Assembly: GCA_035295745.1 (NCBI GenBank)
Contig: DATGIL010000065.1
Location: forward strand, 1-64,000
DNA from: JAIQFL01 sp035295745
GTDB taxonomy: Bacteria > Acidobacteriota > Terriglobia > Bryobacterales > Bryobacteraceae
DNA length: 64,000 bases
Direction of reading: 5' to 3'
In this document: one piece after another, positions 54,524 to 61,970 of the stretch
Position numbering within the stretch: position 1 is the first letter of the stretch
How the letters are laid out: each line of letters begins with the position of its first letter
The notes under the pieces: generated by a model
What the model was told of the DNA's origin: nothing
What the model saw: only the letters and a program-made list of their open reading frames with translations
Databases searched by the model: none
Program-made: the position numbers and the translations under genes

Positions 54524-55564
54524 ATGCAGGGGAAGGCCGCATGGCGGCACGCTCTGTTGGCCTTGGCCGGTCTCGCGACTCTGGCGGTGAATGTTCTGAT
54601 CTATCGCCAGCTTTTGGTGGAGGGCGTCGCTCGGCTGCCGTTCGCGATGCTGTGTTCGGCACTGACGGCAATCCCACCCATCGGTGTGATGCTCGCGCTG
54701 GACCACTACGAGATCGAACCGCTCGGGCACATGGTGCTCGTCTTCTATTGCGGGGCATCCATCGCCCCCGGATTCACGCTCCTGATCGGGCCCAAGACAT
54801 TTTTCGCGGGCGCTCTTGCGGAAGAAGGTGCGAAAGCGCTGCTCGTGCTCGGAGTCTGTCATTTCTTCGCGCACGAAGTGGATGAGCCGGTCGATGCTCT
54901 GATCTATAGCTTTCTGGTGGCGATTGGCTTCGGGTTCACCGAGAACAATATCCACTTCACAAACCACCCGGGCTTCCATGGCGATCTTGCCGTTCTGGTG
55001 TCTTTATTGGCCGTTCGTTTCGCTGCCATGATCGGGCATCTCACTTTTACGGGGCTGTTCGGAACTGGTCTGGCCATCCGCCTGGAGACCGGCTCCAAGG
55101 TGAGCATCCCCCTGAGCTTTGCGGCGGGGGTAGGCTTACACTACCTTTGGAACTCGACCCCATTGGCGGGTGGTCCGGCCTTCCTGCTGCGATTCCTGCC
55201 TTTTGTACTATTAGTCTTTTTTGTCGCCCGTCGATTCCACCGTCACGAATCCGCGCTGATCAGGGAATACGGCTCTTACTATCCCATCATTCAGGAATTC
55301 GTCGAGGGCCAACAGGAGGAGTTTCCCGATCGCGCGAGAAGGTTCGAGGTTCTGGGTGACGTGATGGTGCGTCCCTGGAGCCTGGAGTGCCGTGCTCGCT
55401 ATCAGCACTTCCAGGCGGTGTCGAAGTTGGCATTTCTACGATGGAACATGCGGCGCGGTTTGGGTCCGGCGGGGGAAGCCGCACAGCAGCGCGAACAGGT
55501 GCTGGTCGCACGGATTCAGTCGACCTATCTGAAGCTGAAAGACTGCCGCAAAGACGAAACTTAG
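54524..55564 (+). CDS. PrsW-family intramembrane metalloprotease
   Basis: A 346-aa membrane protein of about eight helices. All four PrsW motifs are present: EEGAK (100-104), ALIYSFLVAIGFGFTENN (about 125-142), His172 in MIGHLTFTG and His206 in GLHYLWN. In Bacillus, PrsW performs site-1 cleavage of anti-sigma factor RsiW. A soluble C-terminal tail of about 120 residues (from RRFHRHE) is extra. The genes on either side face the same way, so an operon from 52909 to 55957 or further is likely. Confidence 0.9.
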   Translation: MQGKAAWRHALLALAGLATLAVNVLIYRQLLVEGVARLPFAMLCSALTAIPPIGVMLALDHYEIEPLGHMVLVFYCGASIAPGFTLLIGPKTFFAGALAEEGAKALLVLGVCHFFAHEVDEPVDALIYSFLVAIGFGFTENNIHFTNHPGFHGDLAVLVSLLAVRFAAMIGHLTFTGLFGTGLAIRLETGSKVSIPLSFAAGVGLHYLWNSTPLAGGPAFLLRFLPFVLLVFFVARRFHRHESALIREYGSYYPIIQEFVEGQQEEFPDRARRFEVLGDVMVRPWSLECRARYQHFQAVSKLAFLRWNMRRGLGPAGEAAQQREQVLVARIQSTYLKLKDCRKDET

Positions 55565-55570
55565 GAGTCT

Positions 55571-55957
55571 ATGCCCAATCTCGAACTCAGGCTCGAGGAC
55601 GAACGTTTGGCCCTGTGCCACCTGCCCCCGACCGATGCCCCTCCATGGTGGGCGTTCGATGCCGCCGGCTTCTGCTCCGTCACTCGCACCGCGGACGAAT
55701 GGTCGGTAGTCTGCGCCGAAGAGGCGGTTCCAGCCGGCATCCAATGTGAGCGGGATTGGCGGATGTTTCAGGTCGCCGGCCCGCTGGAGTTCAGTCTCAT
55801 CGGCATTCTGTCCTCGATTGCGGAGCCGTTGGCGGACGCCGGAGTGAGCATCTTTGCTCTCTCGGCTTACGAGACAGACTACGTCCTGGTGAAGGCGTCG
55901 AACGTCGATGCGGCGATTCGCGCTTTGGGGCTGGCCGGCCATCTGGTACGCCGCTGA
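55571..55957 (+). CDS. ACT domain protein
   Basis: A 128-aa protein made of two ACT-like halves. The second half carries the usual pattern EFSLIGILSSIAEPLADAGV, SIFALSAYETDYVLV and DAAIRALGLAGH. TAGGAG sits just before the ATG. Single ACT proteins of this size bind amino acids and act as sensors, and the ligand is unknown. The start is six bases after the PrsW stop, so the two are co-transcribed. Confidence 0.88.
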   Translation: MPNLELRLEDERLALCHLPPTDAPPWWAFDAAGFCSVTRTADEWSVVCAEEAVPAGIQCERDWRMFQVAGPLEFSLIGILSSIAEPLADAGVSIFALSAYETDYVLVKASNVDAAIRALGLAGHLVRR

Positions 55958-56006
55958 GAAGTGCGATTGGAAACGTTTCCACGGTTTGTAGCATCATGTA
56001 TGGTGT

Positions 56007-56699
56007 ATGCCTTACTTAACTGCCAGCGATAAGATGTTCGGAACGACGCCGCTTTCCGAGGCGCGCGCCGAGATCATCCGCAAGACCTACCTGCTGCTCG
56101 GACTTGCCGTCGTCGGAGCGTACTGCGGCGGCTATCTGGGCGTGCAATCGGACGTACTCGTTAATCTCTTCACGGGATGGCTGGGCTGGATCCTCGCTAT
56201 GGTCCTGCTCAACGTCATCCCCGCTGTGGCGATCGCTGCGCGGCACAATCCCGTCCTGGGAGTGACTGCGCTCGTGGCCGACGGCTTCGTTTCGGGCCTG
56301 GTCCTGGCCCCGATTCTGCGGATCGCGAGCGTATACGCCCCCGGAACCATCGAAATTGCGATGGTAATGACGATTATCGTATTTGGGGCCGTCACTTTGT
56401 ATGTGATGTCATCGCGACGCGCGTTTTCCGCTCCGCGCGGTCTGTTTCTGGGCATCTCAGTCAGCCTGATTGCGGCGATGGTGCTGAACGCCTTCCTGAA
56501 CATCGGCCTGATCGGAATCCTGATCGCCGCCGGCATCGGCATTCTGGGCGTCTGCATTCTGGTTTACGCCACCAGCGATGTGCTGAACAATCCTTTGGCG
56601 GATAGTCCGATCCCGGGCGCCCTGTTTCTGTTCGCGGGCCTGTTCAACGTGTTCATCGCGATTCTGAACCTCCTGCTCCGTTTCCAGCGCCGGCGTTAA
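56007..56699 (+). CDS. Bax inhibitor-1/YccA-like membrane protein
   Basis: A 230-aa protein with seven hydrophobic helices. The family-typical features are the N-terminal FLRKTYLLL-like IIRKTYLLLGLAVVGAYCGG, an acidic residue in the last helix region (VYATSDVLNN) and the run AMVMTIIVFGAVTLYVMSSR. BI-1/YccA proteins are calcium-leak channels or modulators of FtsH and stress responses. It is 49 bases downstream of the ACT gene, in the same direction. Confidence 0.88.
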   Translation: MPYLTASDKMFGTTPLSEARAEIIRKTYLLLGLAVVGAYCGGYLGVQSDVLVNLFTGWLGWILAMVLLNVIPAVAIAARHNPVLGVTALVADGFVSGLVLAPILRIASVYAPGTIEIAMVMTIIVFGAVTLYVMSSRRAFSAPRGLFLGISVSLIAAMVLNAFLNIGLIGILIAAGIGILGVCILVYATSDVLNNPLADSPIPGALFLFAGLFNVFIAILNLLLRFQRRR

Positions 56700-56750
56700 G
56701 AGCCCCCTTGAGTTCGGACGCAGTATCATTAGACTAAAGGACTACTCAGA

Positions 56751-57428
56751 ATGGCTGTCTCTAGCGCGATTCGTAAATCGTTGTTTGCACTTCTGTTCGC
56801 GGCGATAACACTTTGCGCCGCTCCCAATCCACCGATCCCGCCTCCTGCAACCGATGCGACGCTTGCCAAGTCGCCGGGCAAAGAGGCCGCGGTGTTTGCA
56901 GGTGGTTGCTTCTGGGGTGTGCAGTCCGTATTCCAGCGAGTGAAGGGCGTGCTGGCTACCACCGCCGGATACTCGGGTGGCGAAGCGAAGACCGCAACCT
57001 ACCGGCAGGTGGTTACCGAAACCACTGGGCATGCCGAATCGGTGGAGGTCATTTACGACCCGTCACGCATCACCTACGGACAGTTGCTGCGCATCTATTT
57101 CTCGGTGGCGCACGACCCGACCGAGTTGAACCGGCAGGGACCGGATGTCGGGACGTCCTACCGATCGGCGATTTTCTACGAGAACGACGAGCAGAAGCGC
57201 CTCGCGCAGGCCTATATTGCCCAACTGGACACACAGAAGGTCTTCCCCAAACCGATCGTGACCGAAGTGACGCCGCTGAAGGCGTTCTATCGCGCCGAAG
57301 ACTACCATCAGGACTACGCCTACCACAATCCCGACAATCCGTACATTCAGGTGTGCGATCGGCCGAAGATCGAGGCGCTGAAGCAGCAGTTCCCGGAATT
57401 GTTCGTGGAGTACAAGCCGAAGAAATAA
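56751..57428 (+). CDS. msrA: Peptide methionine sulfoxide reductase A, exported
   Basis: A 225-aa enzyme. The catalytic Cys53 lies in AGGCFWG, and EDYHQDYAYHNP and GHAESVEVIYDP are the substrate-pocket motifs. It reduces the S-form of methionine sulfoxide. Unlike cytosolic MsrA, it begins with a signal peptide (SLFALLFAAITLCAAPNPPI), so it should repair proteins in the periplasm. No MsrB or reductant partner is next to it. Length beyond the usual 180-210 residues is explained by the signal and linker. Confidence 0.95.
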   Translation: MAVSSAIRKSLFALLFAAITLCAAPNPPIPPPATDATLAKSPGKEAAVFAGGCFWGVQSVFQRVKGVLATTAGYSGGEAKTATYRQVVTETTGHAESVEVIYDPSRITYGQLLRIYFSVAHDPTELNRQGPDVGTSYRSAIFYENDEQKRLAQAYIAQLDTQKVFPKPIVTEVTPLKAFYRAEDYHQDYAYHNPDNPYIQVCDRPKIEALKQQFPELFVEYKPKK

Positions 57429-57442
57429 AGTGCGCGATCGCT

Positions 57443-60148
57443 TTACTGCTCCAACACGTCATGGAGTGCGTTAATTGCGACCTTACGCGGCTTCTCGGGC
57501 AGTTTCACTTTGATATCGGTCACGGTGGTGTTGCCCACGATTTTCACCTGACCCAGTCTTAGCATCTTCCCATCGAAATCGGCATACACGGGCACCGGCA
57601 TGACGAACTTGTCAGGCACGTCGCTCTGCGTCAGATTGCCGTTCAGCAGCCACTTGCCGTCTGACTCGGCCGTCACCGTGTAATCGAACTTATACTTCGG
57701 TAGCGCGGTACCGTAGACCCACTCCGAGAAGAACCAGGTCAGCTTGCCGTCCCCCGTCATGTCCATGCCCGGACGCATGTGCTTTTGCGCGATCGCCAGA
57801 AAATCTTCAGTGGAGGCATTGCGGTTGCGGTAGGTATTCACGAAGTCTTTCATCATTTCGATGAAATAGCGGTCCCCTTCCATCGGGTCGTGCATCATCG
57901 ACTTGAGCATGTAAAGAATATATCCGCCCTTGCGATAAACCACGCTGTTGTACGCCCCGGGGTTCCGGAAGGTCCCGAGCCGCAGGCCCATCCACACCGG
58001 CCCCGCCTCGGTCGGCCGCTTATTGTAGTTGTTTTTCTGCGAAAGCAACTCGCGGGCGCGCTGCCAGTAGGTCAGGTACCGTGCCGGATCCTTATCCACC
58101 AGTTGCAGATACAAACCCGCCGAGAAGAAAGCAAATCCTTCCGACAGCCACTGGTCGTGGTAACTCGCCCATCCGACTTCGTGGCCCCACCACTGATGGG
58201 ACACCTCATGCGGAGTTACTTCGTCAACGAACTCGTTGAGCCTCGTCGAGATTCCGCCCATCAACTGCCACCGCTGCGTCGAATCCAGAAAGGCGCTCAT
58301 CGGCAGATAGACCAATGTCGGCCAAGACTGTCCGAAGCTGAATTGGGGCTGCTGCGTAATCGCGATCCGCGGAAATTCCGACTTGCCGAACCACGCGTTG
58401 AACACACGCTCGGAATTCTGAGCATCCACCAACGCGCCTTCCAGCAGCCGCGAGGGCGTCAAACTGCCCACGGCGCCGCTGTTTGCCGCACCTTGTAGAT
58501 AGGCGGGAACTTCCGAGGCGGCGTATCCCTCAATGTGAATTCCCGTCTGCGTGTCCTCGACCCCCTTTTTCTTGAACAACCCGTAGTTGAAGCCTGCCAC
58601 CGCCATCGGAATATCGGAGTTCCACTCGCTGCAGGCAAAGCCTTCCTCCTTCCATTCCCGCACTAACTTACCCACACTCACCAGCGTAAAATCCTTTGGA
58701 ACTTTGAAAATCAGATTGTACAAGGCGTGATCCCGGAAGGTATTCAGACTCGGATACCAACTCTCGCGCGCACCCACGCTGAAATTTCCTCCCCCCGCCT
58801 TGTACACCACACGGTCCCCCTGATACTCCACGGTCAGGGACTGCTCGCTGCCTTTCGCCATTCGCAGCGGCATGATCACATAGAAGCTGCCATCCTGCCG
58901 CCGGTCCTCCTGGATGAACGCAATCTCGCGCCCACCGTTCGTGACGCGCGTCACCCGCAGACTGGGCAGCAACCCGAACTTGATCACCCGATCCCCATTC
59001 GTAATCGGCTGGATATGAATCTCGGCTGCCGCTGTGAAATGGTCGTTCTTCGCAATCACTGTCTCGATCTTATAGCGGTCCACCTTTACCACCCGGTGGT
59101 CTTCATCGGAGAAAGCTTGTCCTTTGTCGAATTCGCTCTTGAGATGCGAGAGGTACCAGATGCCTTCCTGCTCGCCGCCCGGATCCAGGTTGATCACGCC
59201 GACCTCTTCCGGCGAAAGGTCCGGCATCACTCCCCGCGGCCTGTATTGAAACCGCAAGTCGGAGTGCTTGTGGCCGTGGAGATACGCACTGAAGAACCCC
59301 GGCTGCGACGGGTTATACAGGTCCGCAAGGATATCGGCGTCGAGGTTATCCATCGTGTCCGACTGGAGCATCGCATCTAGTTGCGACCGCGGACTCTCGG
59401 TTCGCGAACGCAGATGGTGACGGAAGTCGCGGAGAACTTCCGCCAGTTTCCCGTCGGCCGTATGCGCCTTCGCCTGCTCACGAATCTCCTTCCCCGCCGC
59501 ATCGGTGAAACAGAAGAGCGCACGGTCAAACGATTCGTGAACCGCATTCTCCCCGGTAACGATGTTCAGGTGCTCGCCCTCCACCGCCAGCACCGGCGTA
59601 AACGTAAACTCACCCTCGCCGACGAACACCGCTTCGGTATCGCGACCCAATACTGGAGCCGACATCGCCAAAGTTCCGCTTTTCAAGGTAATCGTGCCGC
59701 CGTCCCGGTGAATCACCAGATTCTCCACCGTGAACCCCTCGCCCAACCCCGATTCCCGCAACTGGTGGTAGACCGGATCGACCGTCGCTCGACCCGTGCC
59801 CTCCACCTCGACCTGTTGCCGCACCTCGCCCAACTTGAGATGGATCTCGATGGCCGTGTCTTTGCCCTCAGTTACCTCGATCTCCTGGTCGAAGGCTTCG
59901 AACCCGGGCATCACTAAGTGAATCGAGTACCGCCCGGGCGGAAGATCGCTAGCGCGGAATGCACCCGCCGTGTCCGTCCGCACCATTCGCGGTGTCCCCG
60001 ATGGCGTTATGCTGCGGATTGCGATTACTGCGCTCGCCACCGCCGTTCCCGATGGATCTTTGACAAGTCCGCTCACAGCCGCCGCCAAGCCGGTTGCGGC
60101 TGTGAGAATCAGGGCAGTCAGAAGACTACCCACCCTGGATAAAAACAT
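57443..60148 (-). CDS. M1 family metallopeptidase with carboxypeptidase-regulatory-like domain
   Basis: A 901-aa exported enzyme. Signal peptide (SRVGSLLTALILTAATGLAA), a carboxypeptidase-regulatory-like beta-sandwich at about 25-110 (VSGLVKDPSGTAVASAVIAI, GRYSIHLVMPGFEAFDQEI), then a long beta region, then the gluzincin core: H647-E-V-S-H651 (HEVSHQWWG) and the third ligand Glu670 in QWLSEGFA, an exact HExxH-x18-E spacing. The usual upstream GAMEN exopeptidase motif was not seen, so substrate preference is unclear. It is convergent with msrA and divergent from the DoxX operon. Confidence 0.88.
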   Translation of the reverse strand: MFLSRVGSLLTALILTAATGLAAAVSGLVKDPSGTAVASAVIAIRSITPSGTPRMVRTDTAGAFRASDLPPGRYSIHLVMPGFEAFDQEIEVTEGKDTAIEIHLKLGEVRQQVEVEGTGRATVDPVYHQLRESGLGEGFTVENLVIHRDGGTITLKSGTLAMSAPVLGRDTEAVFVGEGEFTFTPVLAVEGEHLNIVTGENAVHESFDRALFCFTDAAGKEIREQAKAHTADGKLAEVLRDFRHHLRSRTESPRSQLDAMLQSDTMDNLDADILADLYNPSQPGFFSAYLHGHKHSDLRFQYRPRGVMPDLSPEEVGVINLDPGGEQEGIWYLSHLKSEFDKGQAFSDEDHRVVKVDRYKIETVIAKNDHFTAAAEIHIQPITNGDRVIKFGLLPSLRVTRVTNGGREIAFIQEDRRQDGSFYVIMPLRMAKGSEQSLTVEYQGDRVVYKAGGGNFSVGARESWYPSLNTFRDHALYNLIFKVPKDFTLVSVGKLVREWKEEGFACSEWNSDIPMAVAGFNYGLFKKKGVEDTQTGIHIEGYAASEVPAYLQGAANSGAVGSLTPSRLLEGALVDAQNSERVFNAWFGKSEFPRIAITQQPQFSFGQSWPTLVYLPMSAFLDSTQRWQLMGGISTRLNEFVDEVTPHEVSHQWWGHEVGWASYHDQWLSEGFAFFSAGLYLQLVDKDPARYLTYWQRARELLSQKNNYNKRPTEAGPVWMGLRLGTFRNPGAYNSVVYRKGGYILYMLKSMMHDPMEGDRYFIEMMKDFVNTYRNRNASTEDFLAIAQKHMRPGMDMTGDGKLTWFFSEWVYGTALPKYKFDYTVTAESDGKWLLNGNLTQSDVPDKFVMPVPVYADFDGKMLRLGQVKIVGNTTVTDIKVKLPEKPRKVAINALHDVLEQ

Positions 60149-60152
60149 AAGG

Positions 60153-60181
60153 TTCAGTATAGTTCAGTGACTCAGTTCAGC
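60153..60181. promoter_or_regulatory. Three direct GTTCAG repeats between divergent genes
   Basis: GTTCAG occurs at 60153-60158, 60163-60168 and 60176-60181, spaced 10 and 13 bases start to start. The cluster is in the 109-base region between the M1 peptidase (minus) and the DoxX-MarR-pirin operon (plus). Spacing near one helical turn suggests a regulator-binding site, possibly for the MarR protein of the operon. That is inference, since MarR operators are usually inverted repeats. Confidence 0.4.
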
Positions 60182-60257
60182 CCAGCCCCTATCATATATC
60201 TCGACATCAAGAATCCTTTCGAAAGCGAAATGCATCAGATGGAGTGCGGTTCGAAAT

Positions 60258-60716
60258 ATGGTACGCAAACTTTTCCAGACAGACGACAGCATGGCGACCA
60301 CTATCCTGAGGCTGGTCCTGGGGTTGATCTTCGCCGCCCACGGCGCGCAGAAGATGCTCGGATGGTTTGGGGGCGCCGGCTTCTCCCACACAATGGGCTT
60401 CTTCACCAACGGTATGCACATTCCCGCGCCTTTCGCGTTCCTGGCCATCGCGGCCGAGTTTTTCGGCGGTTTTGGGCTGCTCCTGGGATTCCTCACCCGG
60501 GTCGCAGCCTTCGGGATCACGGTCAACATGTTGGTCGCGATCGGGATGGTCCACGGCGCGGTGGGCTTCTTCATGAATTGGAGCGGAACGCAAAAAGGAG
60601 AAGGCTTCGAATATCACCTGTTGGTGCTCGCCATGACGATATTCCTGATGATCCGCGGCGCCGGTGCACTCTCGGTGGATCGGGCGATCGCCTCCGCATG
60701 GTCCGGGTCGCGCTGA
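60258..60716 (+). CDS. DoxX-family membrane protein
   Basis: A 152-aa protein with four membrane helices. The DoxX signature RLVLGLIFAAHGAQKMLGWF opens the chain, followed by PAPFAFLAIAAEFFGGFGLL and LLGFLTRVAAFGITVNML. DoxX proteins are associated with redox or oxidative stress functions, but their chemistry is not settled. A second ATG at 60291 (MATTILRL) is an alternative start. The stop overlaps the MarR start (TGATG). Confidence 0.9.
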   Translation: MVRKLFQTDDSMATTILRLVLGLIFAAHGAQKMLGWFGGAGFSHTMGFFTNGMHIPAPFAFLAIAAEFFGGFGLLLGFLTRVAAFGITVNMLVAIGMVHGAVGFFMNWSGTQKGEGFEYHLLVLAMTIFLMIRGAGALSVDRAIASAWSGSR

Positions 60717-61183
60717 TGGCCACGAAAACCCGCGTCGATGCGCCTCGCCTGTGGACTGTCCTGACGAGGTGCTATCACGCCATGAGCCAGATTGCCGGAC
60801 AGAGCGTGGAGCGCGCCCGCCTCTCCCCGACCAGTTTCGCCGCCCTGGAAGCTCTACTTCACAAGGGGCCGCTTACCATCACCGAACTGCAGTCGAAGGT
60901 GCTACTGGCGAGTGGCTCCATGACGGCCGCCGTGGACCGGCTGGAAACGCAAGGCTGGGTTGTGCGCCGCCCGAGTCCCGGCGATCGCCGGGCGAGGGTC
61001 GTAGAACTGACTCCGACCGGGCGCGCCGTAATCGAGGTGGCCTTCCAGCGTCATGCTGTGGAACTGGAAGCGGCCACAGCCATTCTGAGTGCAACCGAGA
61101 AGCGCGAGCTACACGCGCTCCTCAAGAAGTTAGGGCTGTACGCAGTGCAAGCACTCGCAGCCGCAAAGGAGACTGACATATGA
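60716..61183 (+). CDS. MarR-family transcriptional regulator
   Basis: A 155-aa protein. The winged-helix core is clear: LTITELQSKVLLASGSMTAA (helix-turn-helix), RLETQGWVVRRPSPGDRRAR (wing with the DxRxxxV/L motif) and VELTPTGRAVI. Flanking helices form the dimer. It overlaps both the DoxX stop (TGATG) and the pirin start (ATGA), so the three genes are one operon, probably self-regulated and responding to oxidants, phenolics or other ligands. Confidence 0.95.
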   Translation: MATKTRVDAPRLWTVLTRCYHAMSQIAGQSVERARLSPTSFAALEALLHKGPLTITELQSKVLLASGSMTAAVDRLETQGWVVRRPSPGDRRARVVELTPTGRAVIEVAFQRHAVELEAATAILSATEKRELHALLKKLGLYAVQALAAAKETDI

Positions 61184-61884
61184 TCCAAGTTCGCAAAAGC
61201 AGCGAGAGAGGCCACGCCAATCACGGCTGGCTCGATACTTATCACACATTTTCCTTCGCCGATTACTACGATCCGCGGTTCATGGGATTTCGCCGCCTTC
61301 GCGTGATCAACGAGGACCGCGTCGCCCCGGGCGCCGGATTTGGAATGCACGGCCACCGCGACATGGAGATCCTGACCTACGTGATCGAAGGCTCTATCGC
61401 GCACAAAGACAGCATGGGCCACCAGGAGGTTCTAGGACCGAACGAGATCCAGCGCATGTCGGCCGGCACGGGCATCCGCCACAGTGAATTCAACCCGTCG
61501 CCGAACGACCGGCTGCACTTCTTCCAGATCTGGATCGAACCCGAAACTGATGGTTTGAAGCCGAGCTACGAGCAGATTCGATTCGACCCCGCGGAGAAGC
61601 ACGACCAACTCAAGAAAATCGCGGGAGCCGAGCCCTCCAACGGCGCGGCTCAGATTCACCAGGATGCGCAAGTCTTCGTGGCGGAGTTGTCGAATGGGAC
61701 CGAGATCCCCTACCACCTCGATCCGAAGCGCGCGGCGTGGGTCCATGTGATTCGGGGCGAAGTCATGGTGAATGGCGAACACCTGCGAACCGGCGATGCC
61801 GCCGCTGTTACGGGCGAGGAGATGGTGCGGTTGCGCGGCGCGAATGGCGGCGCCAGTGAATTGCTTCTGTTCGACCTCGCGTGA
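61180..61884 (+). CDS. Pirin-family bicupin (YhhW type)
   Basis: A 234-aa bicupin. The opening RGHANHGWLDTYHTFSFADY, the metal-binding region GAGFGMHGHRDMEILTYVIE with the two histidines, and HQEVLGPNEIQRMSAGTGIR with HSEFNPS match pirin/YhhW. YhhW-type members have quercetin 2,3-dioxygenase activity in vitro; the in vivo substrate is unknown. It is the last gene of the DoxX-MarR-pirin operon, whose genes overlap by three to four bases. Confidence 0.95.
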   Translation: MIQVRKSSERGHANHGWLDTYHTFSFADYYDPRFMGFRRLRVINEDRVAPGAGFGMHGHRDMEILTYVIEGSIAHKDSMGHQEVLGPNEIQRMSAGTGIRHSEFNPSPNDRLHFFQIWIEPETDGLKPSYEQIRFDPAEKHDQLKKIAGAEPSNGAAQIHQDAQVFVAELSNGTEIPYHLDPKRAAWVHVIRGEVMVNGEHLRTGDAAAVTGEEMVRLRGANGGASELLLFDLA

Positions 61885-61970
61885 GTGCGACGTTCGCACG
61901 AAGGCGTCGCCGAAGGGCGGGACCGTTCACTCTGCATTGCGGAGTGCCAGAAGCGGCATCAAAGCCTGCA

